Below are positions 1 through 7,770 of a stretch of 64,000 nucleotides of DNA, in pieces. Under the pieces are notes generated by a model. That model saw nothing but the letters and a program-made list of their open reading frames with translations, did no database searches and was not told the DNA's origin. Positions within the stretch are counted from its first letter, which is position 1, and each line of letters opens with the position of its first letter. The DNA lies in assembly GCF_048323655.1 (NCBI RefSeq), contig NZ_JBLUWW010000006.1:186001-250000 (forward strand), read 5' to 3'. The stretch is from Salinimicrobium soli. GTDB taxonomy: Bacteria; Bacteroidota; Bacteroidia; Flavobacteriales; Flavobacteriaceae. Position numbers and translations under genes: made by a program.

Positions 1-1006
1 AGAGATATTCAATATAGAAACTCGTATTTAGAGCCATTGGGATAAGGACCGGTAACAGGTATCTCGATTTTTTTTCAGGAATAACAGAAAGCAGCACCAC
101 GGCTCCCAGGGTCCAAAAAAGGGAAAAAAGATATGCTTTCTTATTGCTTACCCTTTTCTTGAGGTACGGATATAGCAAAGCGACAAAAGCAGGAATGGTC
201 CAGATCCCGCTTTGGGTGAAAAAGCTCCAATAGTAATAGAACGGCCGCACATTATAATTGGTCCACCGGGTGGCTTCACGGGAAGTGATCTCCATAAAGG
301 AAACCGGATCTGCCAGGCGTACATAGATGAACCACCAGCTTCCGATTGTCAAGGCCAGCAGAATGAGGAATGACAGCGGAAGCCACTTTTGCTTCAGGTC
401 CTGATATTTGTAAACTATTCCGTAGGAAATAAGGAATGGCAGCAACAGAGCGTATAGCGAAACCGGACCTTTGCTCAAGATTGAAAAGCCCAGGAACAGG
501 GCAGCCAAAAATGCATTTTTCCAGAGCTGTTTTGAACCGGTGAAGAACTCCCACATGTAAAAGATCGCGATCATCATAAACGAATGGGTGAAAATATCCC
601 ACTGCCCGTTTCGTCCCATGAAGATGATATAAAAAGAGGAAGCGAGGATGAGGCCGGCCAAAAAAGCCTGTTTTTTGCTCACCTGTAATTTCGGGATAAA
701 CTGGTAGAAAAAGTACAACAGCAAAAGCGTAACAAGTGCTGCCGGCAATCTCATGGCAAAAAGACTTTTGAAGCCAAAGATAAGTCCGCTTAGGGCGGTG
801 AGCCAGGTTGGCAGAGGTGGCTTTTCATACCGGGGTTGGTCATTAAGGGTAGTAAGTAGCCAGTTGTGGTGCTGGGCCATTTCCCGGGCAGTAATGAAAT
901 TGCGCGCCTCCATGATGTTCACGTAAATGGTGTCCAGGTGGGCGAAAAAAATAAGCACTCCCACTCCCAGGAGTGGAAGGAGGTAATTTTTGAAGTTTTC
1001 AGGCAT
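1..1006 (-). CDS. ArnT/GT39-type membrane glycosyltransferase, 3' end cut by window edge
   Basis: Reading the minus strand from the ATG at 1004-1006 gives 335 codons with no stop before the window edge, so the C-terminus is missing. The protein is very hydrophobic, with a first membrane segment at about residues 8-24 and several more after residue 75. The motif RYEKPPLPTW (about 59-68) and the preceding E-A-R...A-R-E-M stretch match the first periplasmic loop of the PMT_2/ArnT family. These enzymes move a sugar from a polyprenyl phosphate donor to lipid A, protein or glycan outside the cytoplasmic membrane. The start overlaps the stop of the upstream LAB_N gene by 8 nt, so the two are probably translationally coupled. 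The acceptor cannot be told from sequence. Confidence 0.85.
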   Translation of the reverse strand, partial: MPENFKNYLLPLLGVGVLIFFAHLDTIYVNIMEARNFITAREMAQHHNWLLTTLNDQPRYEKPPLPTWLTALSGLIFGFKSLFAMRLPAALVTLLLLYFFYQFIPKLQVSKKQAFLAGLILASSFYIIFMGRNGQWDIFTHSFMMIAIFYMWEFFTGSKQLWKNAFLAALFLGFSILSKGPVSLYALLLPFLISYGIVYKYQDLKQKWLPLSFLILLALTIGSWWFIYVRLADPVSFMEITSREATRWTNYNVRPFYYYWSFFTQSGIWTIPAFVALLYPYLKKRVSNKKAYLFSLFWTLGAVVLLSVIPEKKSRYLLPVLIPMALNTSFYIEYL

Positions 1007-1622
1007 ATTCTTTTCTGCTTAGAATAATATTTCTCAGGTAGATGATACTTCCCATGAGGTGACCAATAAGGAGTACGGGATCTCTTCTTATCACGGCATA
1101 GATGAGAATGAGTGACGCCCCCGTTAAACTAAGGATCCAGAAGCCAAGCGGAAGAATGGATTCCTGCATCTTTTCAGAATAGATCCATTGGTAAATAAAC
1201 CGGAAGGTGAAAATCACCTGGGCTCCGGAACCAAGGTACACTAGCCAGAGGGGGATAGCTTCGTTAAAAAGAAGCTTCTGTATATCGTATGTATTGTTGT
1301 TATAGGAATAGATAAATAGAAGGACCGGGAACACATACACGAACACTCTTAGGCCTTTTGACAGTTTCTTCCACTCACCCTGTAACTGAATATTCCTGAT
1401 ATAAATGAAATAGGTGAGGGCCTGACCAAGCATTATGGAAAAGTCATCCCGCAGGTATCCATAGACGAAAAGCAGAAAAGAGGCGAAAAGAGAAACTTTC
1501 CAAAAGTTAGTCGGAGTGAGAACTTTTTTTTCTTTTTCAGAAGCGATCCACTGCATGACCAACCGAGCAGAGAACAGCAGTTGGGCAGTAAATCCTATGG
1601 CATATACATACCAGCTACTCAT
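999..1622 (-). CDS. LAB_N (lipid-A-disaccharide synthase N-terminal-like) membrane protein, duplicated domain
   Basis: A 207-residue integral membrane protein made of two clear copies of the same module (about residues 3-82 and 123-202). Each copy carries QW-I-SEK, then an FW-SL segment, Y-(L/I)RRD-like residues and a closing YIRNI/YLRNI motif. This is the LAB_N family, which is related to PQ-loop/SWEET transporters. It lies between a polyprenyl-phosphate sugar synthase-like gene and an ArnT-like transferase, overlapping each by 8 nt. The inferred role is flipping or handling the polyprenyl-linked sugar across the membrane. No transport function is proven by the sequence. The operon order follows the expected reaction order. 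Confidence 0.8.
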   Translation of the reverse strand: MSSWYVYAIGFTAQLLFSARLVMQWIASEKEKKVLTPTNFWKVSLFASFLLFVYGYLRDDFSIMLGQALTYFIYIRNIQLQGEWKKLSKGLRVFVYVFPVLLFIYSYNNNTYDIQKLLFNEAIPLWLVYLGSGAQVIFTFRFIYQWIYSEKMQESILPLGFWILSLTGASLILIYAVIRRDPVLLIGHLMGSIIYLRNIILSRKEYA

Positions 1623-2331
1623 TTTTCCTGTTCACAGTGTAGTTTATGTAGTTGCTCTTCATCCATAAATAAGCGAAACAATCCACAAATGGGCCTACCA
1701 GCCTGTTAAGCAGGTGAAATTTTGCTTTTCCGGCTATTCGCGGGTAATGCCGCACCGGCACCTGTTTGATCTTTCCCTTTTGCAATAGGATCATAGCCGG
1801 TAAAAACCGGTGTAAGCCTTTAAACATCGGTATGCGTTTGGCATAATCGGCTTTGATGACCTTTAAAGGACAGCCGGTGTCATCCATGCCATCATGCGTA
1901 AAACTGCGCCTGATGCCGTTGGCGATCAAAGAGGACATATTTTTCTTAAAAGAGTCTTTTCTGTTCGCCCTTAGTCCGGTGACCAGATCATATTCCCCAA
2001 TATGCTCAAGGAGAAGGTCAAAATCCTCAGGATCTGTCTGCAGATCAGAATCAATATAACCTATTAACGGAGTTTCAGCGTAATCAAAACCTGCTTTAAT
2101 GGCAGCACTTAGTCCGCGGTTTTCCTGAAAAGAAATGAATTTAAAATCTTTGTTGCGGGCAGAAATTTCTTCTACCAGCTGCAGGCTGTTATCGGTAGAG
2201 CCGTCATTGACAAAGAGAACACAGGATCTAACGGGTGCTTTTTGGAGGTAATTTCCCAGTTCCTTTTCCACGCGAAGAAGGTTCTCTTCTTCATTGTAAA
2301 GGGGAACTATAATCGTAAATTGGTAGTCCAT
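1615..2331 (-). CDS. DPM1/GtrB-like family 2 glycosyltransferase
   Basis: A 238-residue GT2 enzyme with the fold start TIIVPLYNEEENL, the NDGSTDNS donor-binding motif and the IDSDLQTDPED metal-binding stretch. These are typical of dolichyl/undecaprenyl-phosphate sugar synthases such as DPM1, ArnC and GtrB. Unlike GtrB it has no obvious pair of C-terminal transmembrane helices, so it may act at the membrane surface together with the LAB_N protein encoded next. It is the first gene of a three-gene minus-strand operon with 8-nt overlaps. A TACATTTG box lies 20 nt upstream of the start. The sugar is unknown. Confidence 0.85.
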   Translation of the reverse strand: MDYQFTIIVPLYNEEENLLRVEKELGNYLQKAPVRSCVLFVNDGSTDNSLQLVEEISARNKDFKFISFQENRGLSAAIKAGFDYAETPLIGYIDSDLQTDPEDFDLLLEHIGEYDLVTGLRANRKDSFKKNMSSLIANGIRRSFTHDGMDDTGCPLKVIKADYAKRIPMFKGLHRFLPAMILLQKGKIKQVPVRHYPRIAGKAKFHLLNRLVGPFVDCFAYLWMKSNYINYTVNRKNE

Positions 2332-2351
2332 TTAAAGTTTGGTATGCCGTG

Positions 2352-2359
2352 CAAATGTA
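2352..2359 (-). promoter_or_regulatory. Possible -7 box (TACATTTG) for the GT2/LAB_N/GT39 operon
   Basis: On the minus strand the octamer TACATTTG fits the Bacteroidota -7 consensus TAnnTTTG and sits 20 nt before the ATG. No TTG is found at the ideal 19-nt distance upstream, so only half of the promoter is supported. Confidence 0.4.
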
Positions 2360-2480
2360 TTAATAATTGTACACCTATATTTCCTTCAAAAGGCTTTTGA
2401 GCGGTTTTTAAGGAAAAAGCTTGTTAATTTGCACTTATACCAATCACTCCGGAAATTGCTTCGGAAAGAAAATATTTCAC

Positions 2481-3422
2481 ATGAAAGTACTCGTGACCGG
2501 CGCTGCCGGATTTATTGGTTCTCATGCAGCAGAACGCCTTCAGCAGGAAGGATATACGGTGACCGGAGCAGACAATTTTTCCGATTATTATGACGTTTCC
2601 CTAAAAGAGTTGAATGCGAAGGCAATTCACGAAAAAGGAGTGGAAATTATCAGAATGGACCTTCGTAATTCCGAAGAATATTCAAAACTTTCAAAAGATT
2701 TTGACTTCATAGTACATTTCGCCGCTCAGCCGGGGATCTCCGCTTCCAGTACTTTCGAGGAATACTTTGGCAACAATGTCATTGCAACCCAAAATCTATT
2801 GGAATTCGCACACAAAAATAAATCTTTAAAACACTTTTTTAATATAGGAACCTCTTCGATCTATGGTCTGGAGGCAACTTTCCCGGAAACAGTAGCGCCC
2901 AAACCTGCTTCCTGGTATGGGGTTTCTAAACTGGCGGGAGAACAACTGGTACTGGCAGAAAGCAGGGGAGACAAATTAAAGGCCTCCTCATTGCGATTAT
3001 ATTCGGTTTACGGACCACGGGAAAGACCGGAAAAGCTTTATACTAAGCTCATCGCCTGTGCTTTTAAGGACGAAGCATTTCCTATTTATGAAGGCAGTGA
3101 GAACCACCTGCGGAGTTTTACTTATGTAGGGGATATTGTGGATGGCATTTTTAAAGCCATTGAGCAGCACGAGAAGTTGAATGGGGAGATCATTAATCTT
3201 GGGGCAGATGATGAGAACAAGACCGGCGAAGGTATTGAGCTGGTTGAGGAATTGTTAGGCAAACGAGTGCGGCTGGAAGTGGTTCCTAAGCGCGCCGGCG
3301 ACCAATCCCGTACCCTGGCCGATATTACAAAAGCGAAAAAATTGCTGGGATATGAACCCCAGACCACTCTGCGGGAAGGCCTGAAGCATCAGATAAAGTG
3401 GTATAAGGAGAATTTTCTATAA
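2481..3422 (+). CDS. NAD-dependent epimerase/dehydratase (UDP-glucuronate epimerase-like)
   Basis: A 313-residue extended SDR protein. TGAAGFIG (6-13) is the NAD-binding glycine motif and YGVSK (146-150) is the catalytic YxxxK, with SSIYG before it. The C-terminal substrate region (SVYGPRERPE) resembles UDP-glucose/UDP-glucuronate 4-epimerases. The start was set at the ATG directly before KVLVTGAAGF, because a longer reading frame adds about 20 residues unlike the family. It is divergent from the GT2 operon and overlaps the end of meaB by 6 nt tail to tail. It could supply an epimerised sugar nucleotide for the left-hand glycosylation operon or the large glycan locus. The exact substrate is not determined. 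Confidence 0.85.
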   Translation: MKVLVTGAAGFIGSHAAERLQQEGYTVTGADNFSDYYDVSLKELNAKAIHEKGVEIIRMDLRNSEEYSKLSKDFDFIVHFAAQPGISASSTFEEYFGNNVIATQNLLEFAHKNKSLKHFFNIGTSSIYGLEATFPETVAPKPASWYGVSKLAGEQLVLAESRGDKLKASSLRLYSVYGPRERPEKLYTKLIACAFKDEAFPIYEGSENHLRSFTYVGDIVDGIFKAIEQHEKLNGEIINLGADDENKTGEGIELVEELLGKRVRLEVVPKRAGDQSRTLADITKAKKLLGYEPQTTLREGLKHQIKWYKENFL

Positions 3423-4493
3423 GTTCCTGTATTTTTCCAGAAGAAGAGCAGCTGCCTCAAAAGGTGTAGTTTCATTACGTTCTATAGCCTTTAATTGCTT
3501 CGGAAGCAGTTCCTTTATCTCAGGATGCTGGTAAAACCTGTTTTTCAAAGCTTCATTGATGGTTTGCAATAGCCAGAATTTATTCTGTTCCTGTCTATTG
3601 TGCTCAAAAAAGCCATTTTTCTTAACCTTTTCCTCGAAAGAGCTGATGAGCTCCCAAACTTCTTCGATACCTTCCCTGTGCAAAGCGCTGCATAAAAGCA
3701 CCTGAGGCTTCCAGCCATTCTCCTTTTCGGGATATAGATGCAGAGCCCTTCGGAATTCTGATCTGGCTCTTTCAGCAGGACGTTTATTCTCAGCATCTGC
3801 CTTGTTGATCACAATAGCGTCGGCCATTTCCATAATCCCTCTTTTGATTCCCTGCAGTTCATCGCCGGCACCGGCCAGTTTTAGAAGCAGGAAGAAGTCG
3901 GTCATGCTGTGCACCGTGGTTTCACTTTGTCCAACCCCTACGGTTTCTATCAGCAAGGTGTCAAAGCCGGCAGCCTCACAAAGAATGATGCTTTCTCGGG
4001 TCTTTCGTGCAACGCCACCCAGGGAGTCGCCCGATGGTGAAGGTCGAATAAAGGCATTTTTGTGGTTTACCAAAGTTTCCATTCTGGTCTTATCTCCCAG
4101 GATACTTCCGCGGGAAACTGTACTGGTGGGATCTACGGCTAACACAGCTACTTTCTTTCCTTTATCTGCCAGGTAGCCTCCAAAAGCTTCAATAAAAGTA
4201 CTTTTTCCCACCCCGGGAACTCCGGTGATCCCTATTCTTATAGAACGGTTGGCATGTGGCAGGCATTTTTCCAACAACTCAGCTGACTTTTCCTGCTGCT
4301 TCGGATTGTTATTTTCAACCAAAGTGATCCCCCTACTCAAGGCCGATTTATCGCCATTGATGATCTGATTGTAAAGCTCATCCACCTTAAGTTCTTTTTT
4401 TCGGAAATTCCGGATGTTCTTTGCCACGTTGGGATTGACTTCAGAAGAGGGCTTGTTTCCTGCAGATTCGTTCAAGGCTGATTTTTTGCTCAA
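3417..4493 (-). CDS. meaB: Methylmalonyl-CoA mutase-associated GTPase MeaB
   Basis: A 358-residue G3E-family P-loop GTPase. GVPGVGKST (91-99) is Walker A. It is followed by AVDPTSTVSRGSILGDKTRM, ETVGVGQSE (switch region) and the NKAD base-recognition motif, all hallmarks of MeaB/ArgK. MeaB protects and loads adenosylcobalamin into methylmalonyl-CoA mutase. The mutase genes are not in this window, so meaB stands alone here, but a cobalamin adenosyltransferase gene lies about 11 kb away (15559-16146), consistent with a B12-dependent propionate route. The length is slightly above the usual 310-340 residues because of a polar N-terminal extension of about 35 residues. Confidence 0.93.
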   Translation of the reverse strand: MSKKSALNESAGNKPSSEVNPNVAKNIRNFRKKELKVDELYNQIINGDKSALSRGITLVENNNPKQQEKSAELLEKCLPHANRSIRIGITGVPGVGKSTFIEAFGGYLADKGKKVAVLAVDPTSTVSRGSILGDKTRMETLVNHKNAFIRPSPSGDSLGGVARKTRESIILCEAAGFDTLLIETVGVGQSETTVHSMTDFFLLLKLAGAGDELQGIKRGIMEMADAIVINKADAENKRPAERARSEFRRALHLYPEKENGWKPQVLLCSALHREGIEEVWELISSFEEKVKKNGFFEHNRQEQNKFWLLQTINEALKNRFYQHPEIKELLPKQLKAIERNETTPFEAAALLLEKYRNL

Positions 4494-4565
4494 TGTGACA
4501 ATTAATTTTTAAGTGGAGATCTTCTTTGTATATTGAAGTACTAAATTAGTAAAATAAATAGCACT

Positions 4566-5003
4566 ATGAAGACATTGTATACCGCTGTTGTCACCACTAC
4601 CGGAGGTCGTGAGGGCTACGTTACCAGTGACGACGGAATCCTGGATATGAAATTAAGCATGCCAAAGGAACTTGGAGGAAAAGGAGGGGATAATACCAAT
4701 CCTGAACAATTGTTCGCAGCGGCTTATTCTGCCAGCTATAGCAGCGCCCTTAAAGTGGTTGCGGGAAAGCACGATATTGATCTGGGAGACTACAGCGTAA
4801 CCGCTACTGTTGAGATCGGTAAACCGGAAGAAGGCGGCATGGTACTTTCAGTCATCCTTGATGCCTATTTACCCGAAGCCAGTGTTGAAACGGGAGAAAT
4901 GCTCGTAAATGAAGCTTACGAGATCTGCCCTTATAGCCGCGCGACTGAAGATAATATCGATGTTACTCTCAACCTGATGCTGGCTGAGGACGAGGAAGAA
5001 TAA
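4566..5003 (+). CDS. Ohr/OsmC-family protein lacking the peroxidatic cysteine
   Basis: A 145-residue protein of normal Ohr length. TGGREG (12-17) supplies the family arginine and NPEQLF (45-50) the conserved glutamate region. The second cysteine motif is intact (ICPYSRAT). In characterised Ohr proteins the helix after NPEQLF carries the peroxidatic cysteine (typically AACF). Here the equivalent stretch reads SASY, with serine at residue 57 (AGC, bases 4734-4736). The fold should be kept, but the normal thiol peroxidase cycle should not work unless the remaining cysteine substitutes. It is monocistronic, divergent from meaB, and followed by a strong terminator. Confidence 0.85.
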   Translation: MKTLYTAVVTTTGGREGYVTSDDGILDMKLSMPKELGGKGGDNTNPEQLFAAAYSASYSSALKVVAGKHDIDLGDYSVTATVEIGKPEEGGMVLSVILDAYLPEASVETGEMLVNEAYEICPYSRATEDNIDVTLNLMLAEDEEE

Positions 5004-5028
5004 AGAAATAAATTTTTGGATACTCAAA

Positions 5029-5058
5029 AGAAGCATTTTTTAATGCTTCTTTTTTTTT
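5029..5058 (+). terminator. Rho-independent terminator after the Ohr/OsmC gene
   Basis: A 9-bp perfect stem (AGAAGCATT / AATGCTTCT) with a 4-nt T loop is followed by eight T residues, 26 nt after the stop codon. Confidence 0.9.
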
Positions 5059-5160
5059 GTCCCGGGCTCAGGGAGCCTTTAAAATCAACATTTTTAAGAA
5101 ATCTGATTAACTTGCAGTTAGAAAAAATCACTAAAAAATTTAATTTTTTTGAACCTTTTT

Positions 5161-5189
5161 GCAACGCGGGAAAATTCCTGTCGTCTTTA
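5161..5189 (+). promoter_or_regulatory. Possible ECF-type promoter of the sigma factor operon
   Basis: TTGCAAC and CGTCTTT are separated by 16 nt, the spacing usual for ECF sigma promoters (-35 with an AAC core, -10 with CGTC). The element lies just upstream of the ATG at 5210. Autoregulation by the encoded sigma factor is inferred from this layout only. Confidence 0.35.
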
Positions 5190-5209
5190 AAGTGAACAGC
5201 AACCAAAAG

Positions 5210-5755
5210 ATGATACAACATCAATTAATAGAAGCTTGCAGACAAAACAATCGCCGGGCTCAAATGAAGCTCTATAACAAGTATTGTGAGGGCATGTATT
5301 TCGTAGCCAGGCGGTTCATTGAAGATTCGTTTGAAGCTGAAGATGCGATGCAGGAGGCTTTCGTAAAGGCCTTTGAGAAACTGCATCAATTTACCGGGGA
5401 AGTCACCTTTGGTGCCTGGTTAAAACGGATAGTTATCAATAAATGTCTTGATAAGCTCAAGGCCCGCAAACTGGAGACATTGGCAATTAACGAGCAAGTC
5501 CTGGGAACGGTAGAAGAGGAAGAAGACTGGTCAGTGAATGACGGTATAGGCATAGAGGAAGTAAAAAAGAGAATGCAGCAACTTCCCGAAAAATATAAAT
5601 ATCCCCTGATGCTTTACCTGCTCGAGGGATATGATCACGAAGAAATTGCAGAAATTCTGGGAATCACAAAGGTTGCATCGCGCACACTGGTTCACAGAGG
5701 AAAGAAAAAATTACAGGAAGAACTTAAAGATCTTAGAAATGGCACAGGATATTAG
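5210..5755 (+). CDS. ECF-family RNA polymerase sigma factor
   Basis: A 181-residue sigma-70 family protein from the ATG at 5210; an upstream in-frame start adds 17 residues that do not look conserved. Region 2 runs from YNKYCEGMYFVARRF through EDAMQEAFVKAFEKL to FGAWLKRIVINKCLD. Region 4 (LPEKYKYPLMLYLLEGYDHEEIAE with the following LGITKVASRT helix) is complete. This is the usual Bacteroidota ECF architecture without regions 1 and 3. It overlaps the next gene by 17 nt, and that gene encodes a single-pass membrane protein expected to be its anti-sigma factor. The signal sensed is unknown. Confidence 0.92.
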   Translation: MIQHQLIEACRQNNRRAQMKLYNKYCEGMYFVARRFIEDSFEAEDAMQEAFVKAFEKLHQFTGEVTFGAWLKRIVINKCLDKLKARKLETLAINEQVLGTVEEEEDWSVNDGIGIEEVKKRMQQLPEKYKYPLMLYLLEGYDHEEIAEILGITKVASRTLVHRGKKKLQEELKDLRNGTGY

Positions 5756-6353
5756 AAAAATGTTTCAGGAAGACAAAGGCTTTCCTGAAGACAAGCTTAA
5801 AAAAGGCCATCAGCATCGTTTTGAAGCGAGGCTGGAAAAGGCTCTTCCGCAGGAGAAAAAGAGTGGCAGGAATAGTTTTCTGTTCCTGAAAATAGCTGCC
5901 GTGATGGTAGTGGCCCTTGGAATTAGTTTCTTCCTGCTGTCTCCAAACAATATGTTCGAAGGAGAACAGGTCGTAGAAAATACTCTGGAGGTAGAAAATG
6001 TAACTCAGGAGGAAGTGCCGGTTACAAAGGAATATCAGTTGAGTGACGTATCCCCTGAATTTAAAAAGATCGAGAACTTCTATCTCGCCAGCCTCAACAT
6101 TGAACTAGCTAAACTGGAAGTGAATGATGAGAATCGTGCCCTGGTAGATTCTTTCATGGCTCAACTGGCCGAACTGGATAAAGAATACAAAAGATTAAAT
6201 GCAGAGATACAGGAGTCAGGGCTTAACGAAAGCAGTGTGGAAGCAATGATCTCCAACCTGCAACTGCGCCTCGAACTACTGTTCAAACTAAAAAGTAAGA
6301 TCAAAGACATCAATCAATCAAATACAAAGAACTATGAAAACCTCAAAGCTTAA
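5739..6353 (+). CDS. Probable membrane anti-sigma factor
   Basis: A 204-residue protein starting MAQDIRKMFQ, overlapping the sigma gene by 17 nt and the next gene by 20 nt. It has a charged cytoplasmic N-terminus of about 45 residues, one membrane helix (FLKIAAVMVVALGISFFLL, about residues 47-65), and an acidic, helix-rich extracytoplasmic part with many E, L and N residues. No zinc-binding HxxxCxxC anti-sigma motif is visible, so the call rests on operon position and topology rather than a recognised domain. The C-terminal part (LAKLEVNDENRALVDSFM and following) looks like a coiled coil. Confidence 0.65.
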   Translation: MAQDIRKMFQEDKGFPEDKLKKGHQHRFEARLEKALPQEKKSGRNSFLFLKIAAVMVVALGISFFLLSPNNMFEGEQVVENTLEVENVTQEEVPVTKEYQLSDVSPEFKKIENFYLASLNIELAKLEVNDENRALVDSFMAQLAELDKEYKRLNAEIQESGLNESSVEAMISNLQLRLELLFKLKSKIKDINQSNTKNYENLKA

Positions 6354-7740
6354 ATACCTGATCATTTTGCTCCTGTGTTCCACGGTAGCAGTGGCACAAA
6401 CCAGGAAACTGGACAAGACGTACAAGACCAATAAAGATGTTACTGTAAACATCGATTCCAAACACACCAATGTGGTGGTGGAATATTGGGATAAAAATGA
6501 AGTCCGTGTGGAGGCCCTGCTGGAAACTTCGGGTACCGATAAAAAAGCTACTGAAAAAGCTTTGGCAGGCTGGAATTTATCTACCAGTGCTACTGCCAGC
6601 GAAGTGAAGATAAACTCTTCAGGAGGAATGAGTCTGGATAATTTGGACTTTGCCGGACTAGAGGGACCTTTATCGCAGCTTCCGGAAATGCTGATGCCCC
6701 TTCAGGATATGATGGCACCCATACTTGAAAGTATAGCCAACAATCCTATTCCACCTGAAGCTTTTGCCAACATGGGAGACATGCATTTTGATTACGAAGC
6801 CTACCGCAAAGAAGGGGATAAATACCTCAAAAAATGGGAGGCCAAAATTGAAAAGAATTTCGGGAAAGACTTTGAAAAGTCAATGGAAGAATGGGCTGCA
6901 AAGTTCGAGAAAGATTCTGCCCTCTGGAAAAAACATGCCCTTGTCATGGAAGATTTCGGAGAGAAATTTGGGAAGGATATGGAAAAATGGGGCGAGCAGT
7001 TTGGAAAGGACATGGAGAAATGGGGAGAACAATTCGGAAAAGATATGGAGAAATGGGCTGCCGATTTTGAAAAACAGGTCGAAGAAAAATATGGTGACTC
7101 TAAGGGCAAGGTCATTGTGATCGATTCTGATGAAATGAAAGCCAAAAAGACCCTGAAGATAACGATGCCAAAAAATGGAAATCTGAAGCTGAATGTACGC
7201 TATGGAGAAGTGAAACTTTCCGGAACCACTAACAACCTGCAGGGGCAGCTTTCTCACAGTAAATTCTATGCTAATTCTGTTACAGGTGACAAGACCGATT
7301 TAAAAGTGGCGTATACCCCGGTCAAGGTCAATACCTGGAATTACGGGAAACTAAATGCTTCTTATGTGCAAGAATTCACAATTGATAAAGTGGTGAGCAT
7401 TAAACTCACTTCAAATTCCAGTGATGTAAAGGTGAAACACCTGGCAGACAACGGAATTTTTAGAGGCACTTTTGGTGAGTTGACCATCAACGAAGTTGCT
7501 CCGGCTTTCAACAGTATTGACATTGTTCTTGAGAATTCCGATCTAAAACTGGACCTGCCAGAAGTAGCTTATAATTTTCACTACAGTGGCAACAAAAGCG
7601 AGGTGAAACTTCCTCAGGGCATTTCAGTGAAATCGAGTAAATCCTACGATAACCAAAAACTGGACGGCTACAATAAGAACAAGAATGCCAACGCTTCTGT
7701 ATCTATAAGCGCGAGTTTTAGTGACGTATTGCTGAAGTAG
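6334..7740 (+). CDS. Exported protein with 11-residue helical repeats and a DUF4097-like beta region
   Basis: A 468-residue protein with a signal peptide (LIILLLCSTVAVAQ, cleavage after about residue 21). The N-terminal 90 residues and the C-terminal 180 residues are rich in short beta strands separated by turns (VKVKHLADNG, LKLDLPEVAYNF), resembling DUF4097-type bactofilin/adhesin-like beta helices found with ECF systems. The middle (about 150-265) is a long charged helix with three near-identical 11-mers, FGKDMEKWGEQ. It is co-transcribed with the sigma/anti-sigma pair, so it may sense or respond to envelope stress. The function is unknown. Confidence 0.75.
   Translation: MKTSKLKYLIILLLCSTVAVAQTRKLDKTYKTNKDVTVNIDSKHTNVVVEYWDKNEVRVEALLETSGTDKKATEKALAGWNLSTSATASEVKINSSGGMSLDNLDFAGLEGPLSQLPEMLMPLQDMMAPILESIANNPIPPEAFANMGDMHFDYEAYRKEGDKYLKKWEAKIEKNFGKDFEKSMEEWAAKFEKDSALWKKHALVMEDFGEKFGKDMEKWGEQFGKDMEKWGEQFGKDMEKWAADFEKQVEEKYGDSKGKVIVIDSDEMKAKKTLKITMPKNGNLKLNVRYGEVKLSGTTNNLQGQLSHSKFYANSVTGDKTDLKVAYTPVKVNTWNYGKLNASYVQEFTIDKVVSIKLTSNSSDVKVKHLADNGIFRGTFGELTINEVAPAFNSIDIVLENSDLKLDLPEVAYNFHYSGNKSEVKLPQGISVKSSKSYDNQKLDGYNKNKNANASVSISASFSDVLLK
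6967..7065 (+). repeat. Three 33-bp tandem repeats encoding FGKDMEKWGEQ
   Basis: Three consecutive in-frame 33-nt units begin at 6967, 7000 and 7033. They differ mainly at third codon positions, so the repeat is old and held by selection on the protein. The last unit has drifted to FGKDMEKWAAD. Confidence 0.85.
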
Positions 7741-7759
7741 TTTTCATAAACTACATTTG
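7729..7759 (+). promoter_or_regulatory. Bacteroidota-type promoter for the M23 peptidase gene
   Basis: TTG at 7729-7731 and TACATTTG at 7752-7759 are 20 nt apart, close to the TTG-N19-TAnnTTTG consensus. The start codon lies 11 nt further downstream, and the -33 part sits inside the end of the preceding gene. Confidence 0.5.
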
Positions 7760-7770
7760 GCAAAAAAAGA

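Noticed and set aside
6801..7257. Minus-strand frames opposite the repeat protein gene
   Set aside because: They arise from the low-complexity FGKDMEKWGEQ repeat on the other strand; the plus-strand frame has a signal peptide and operon context.
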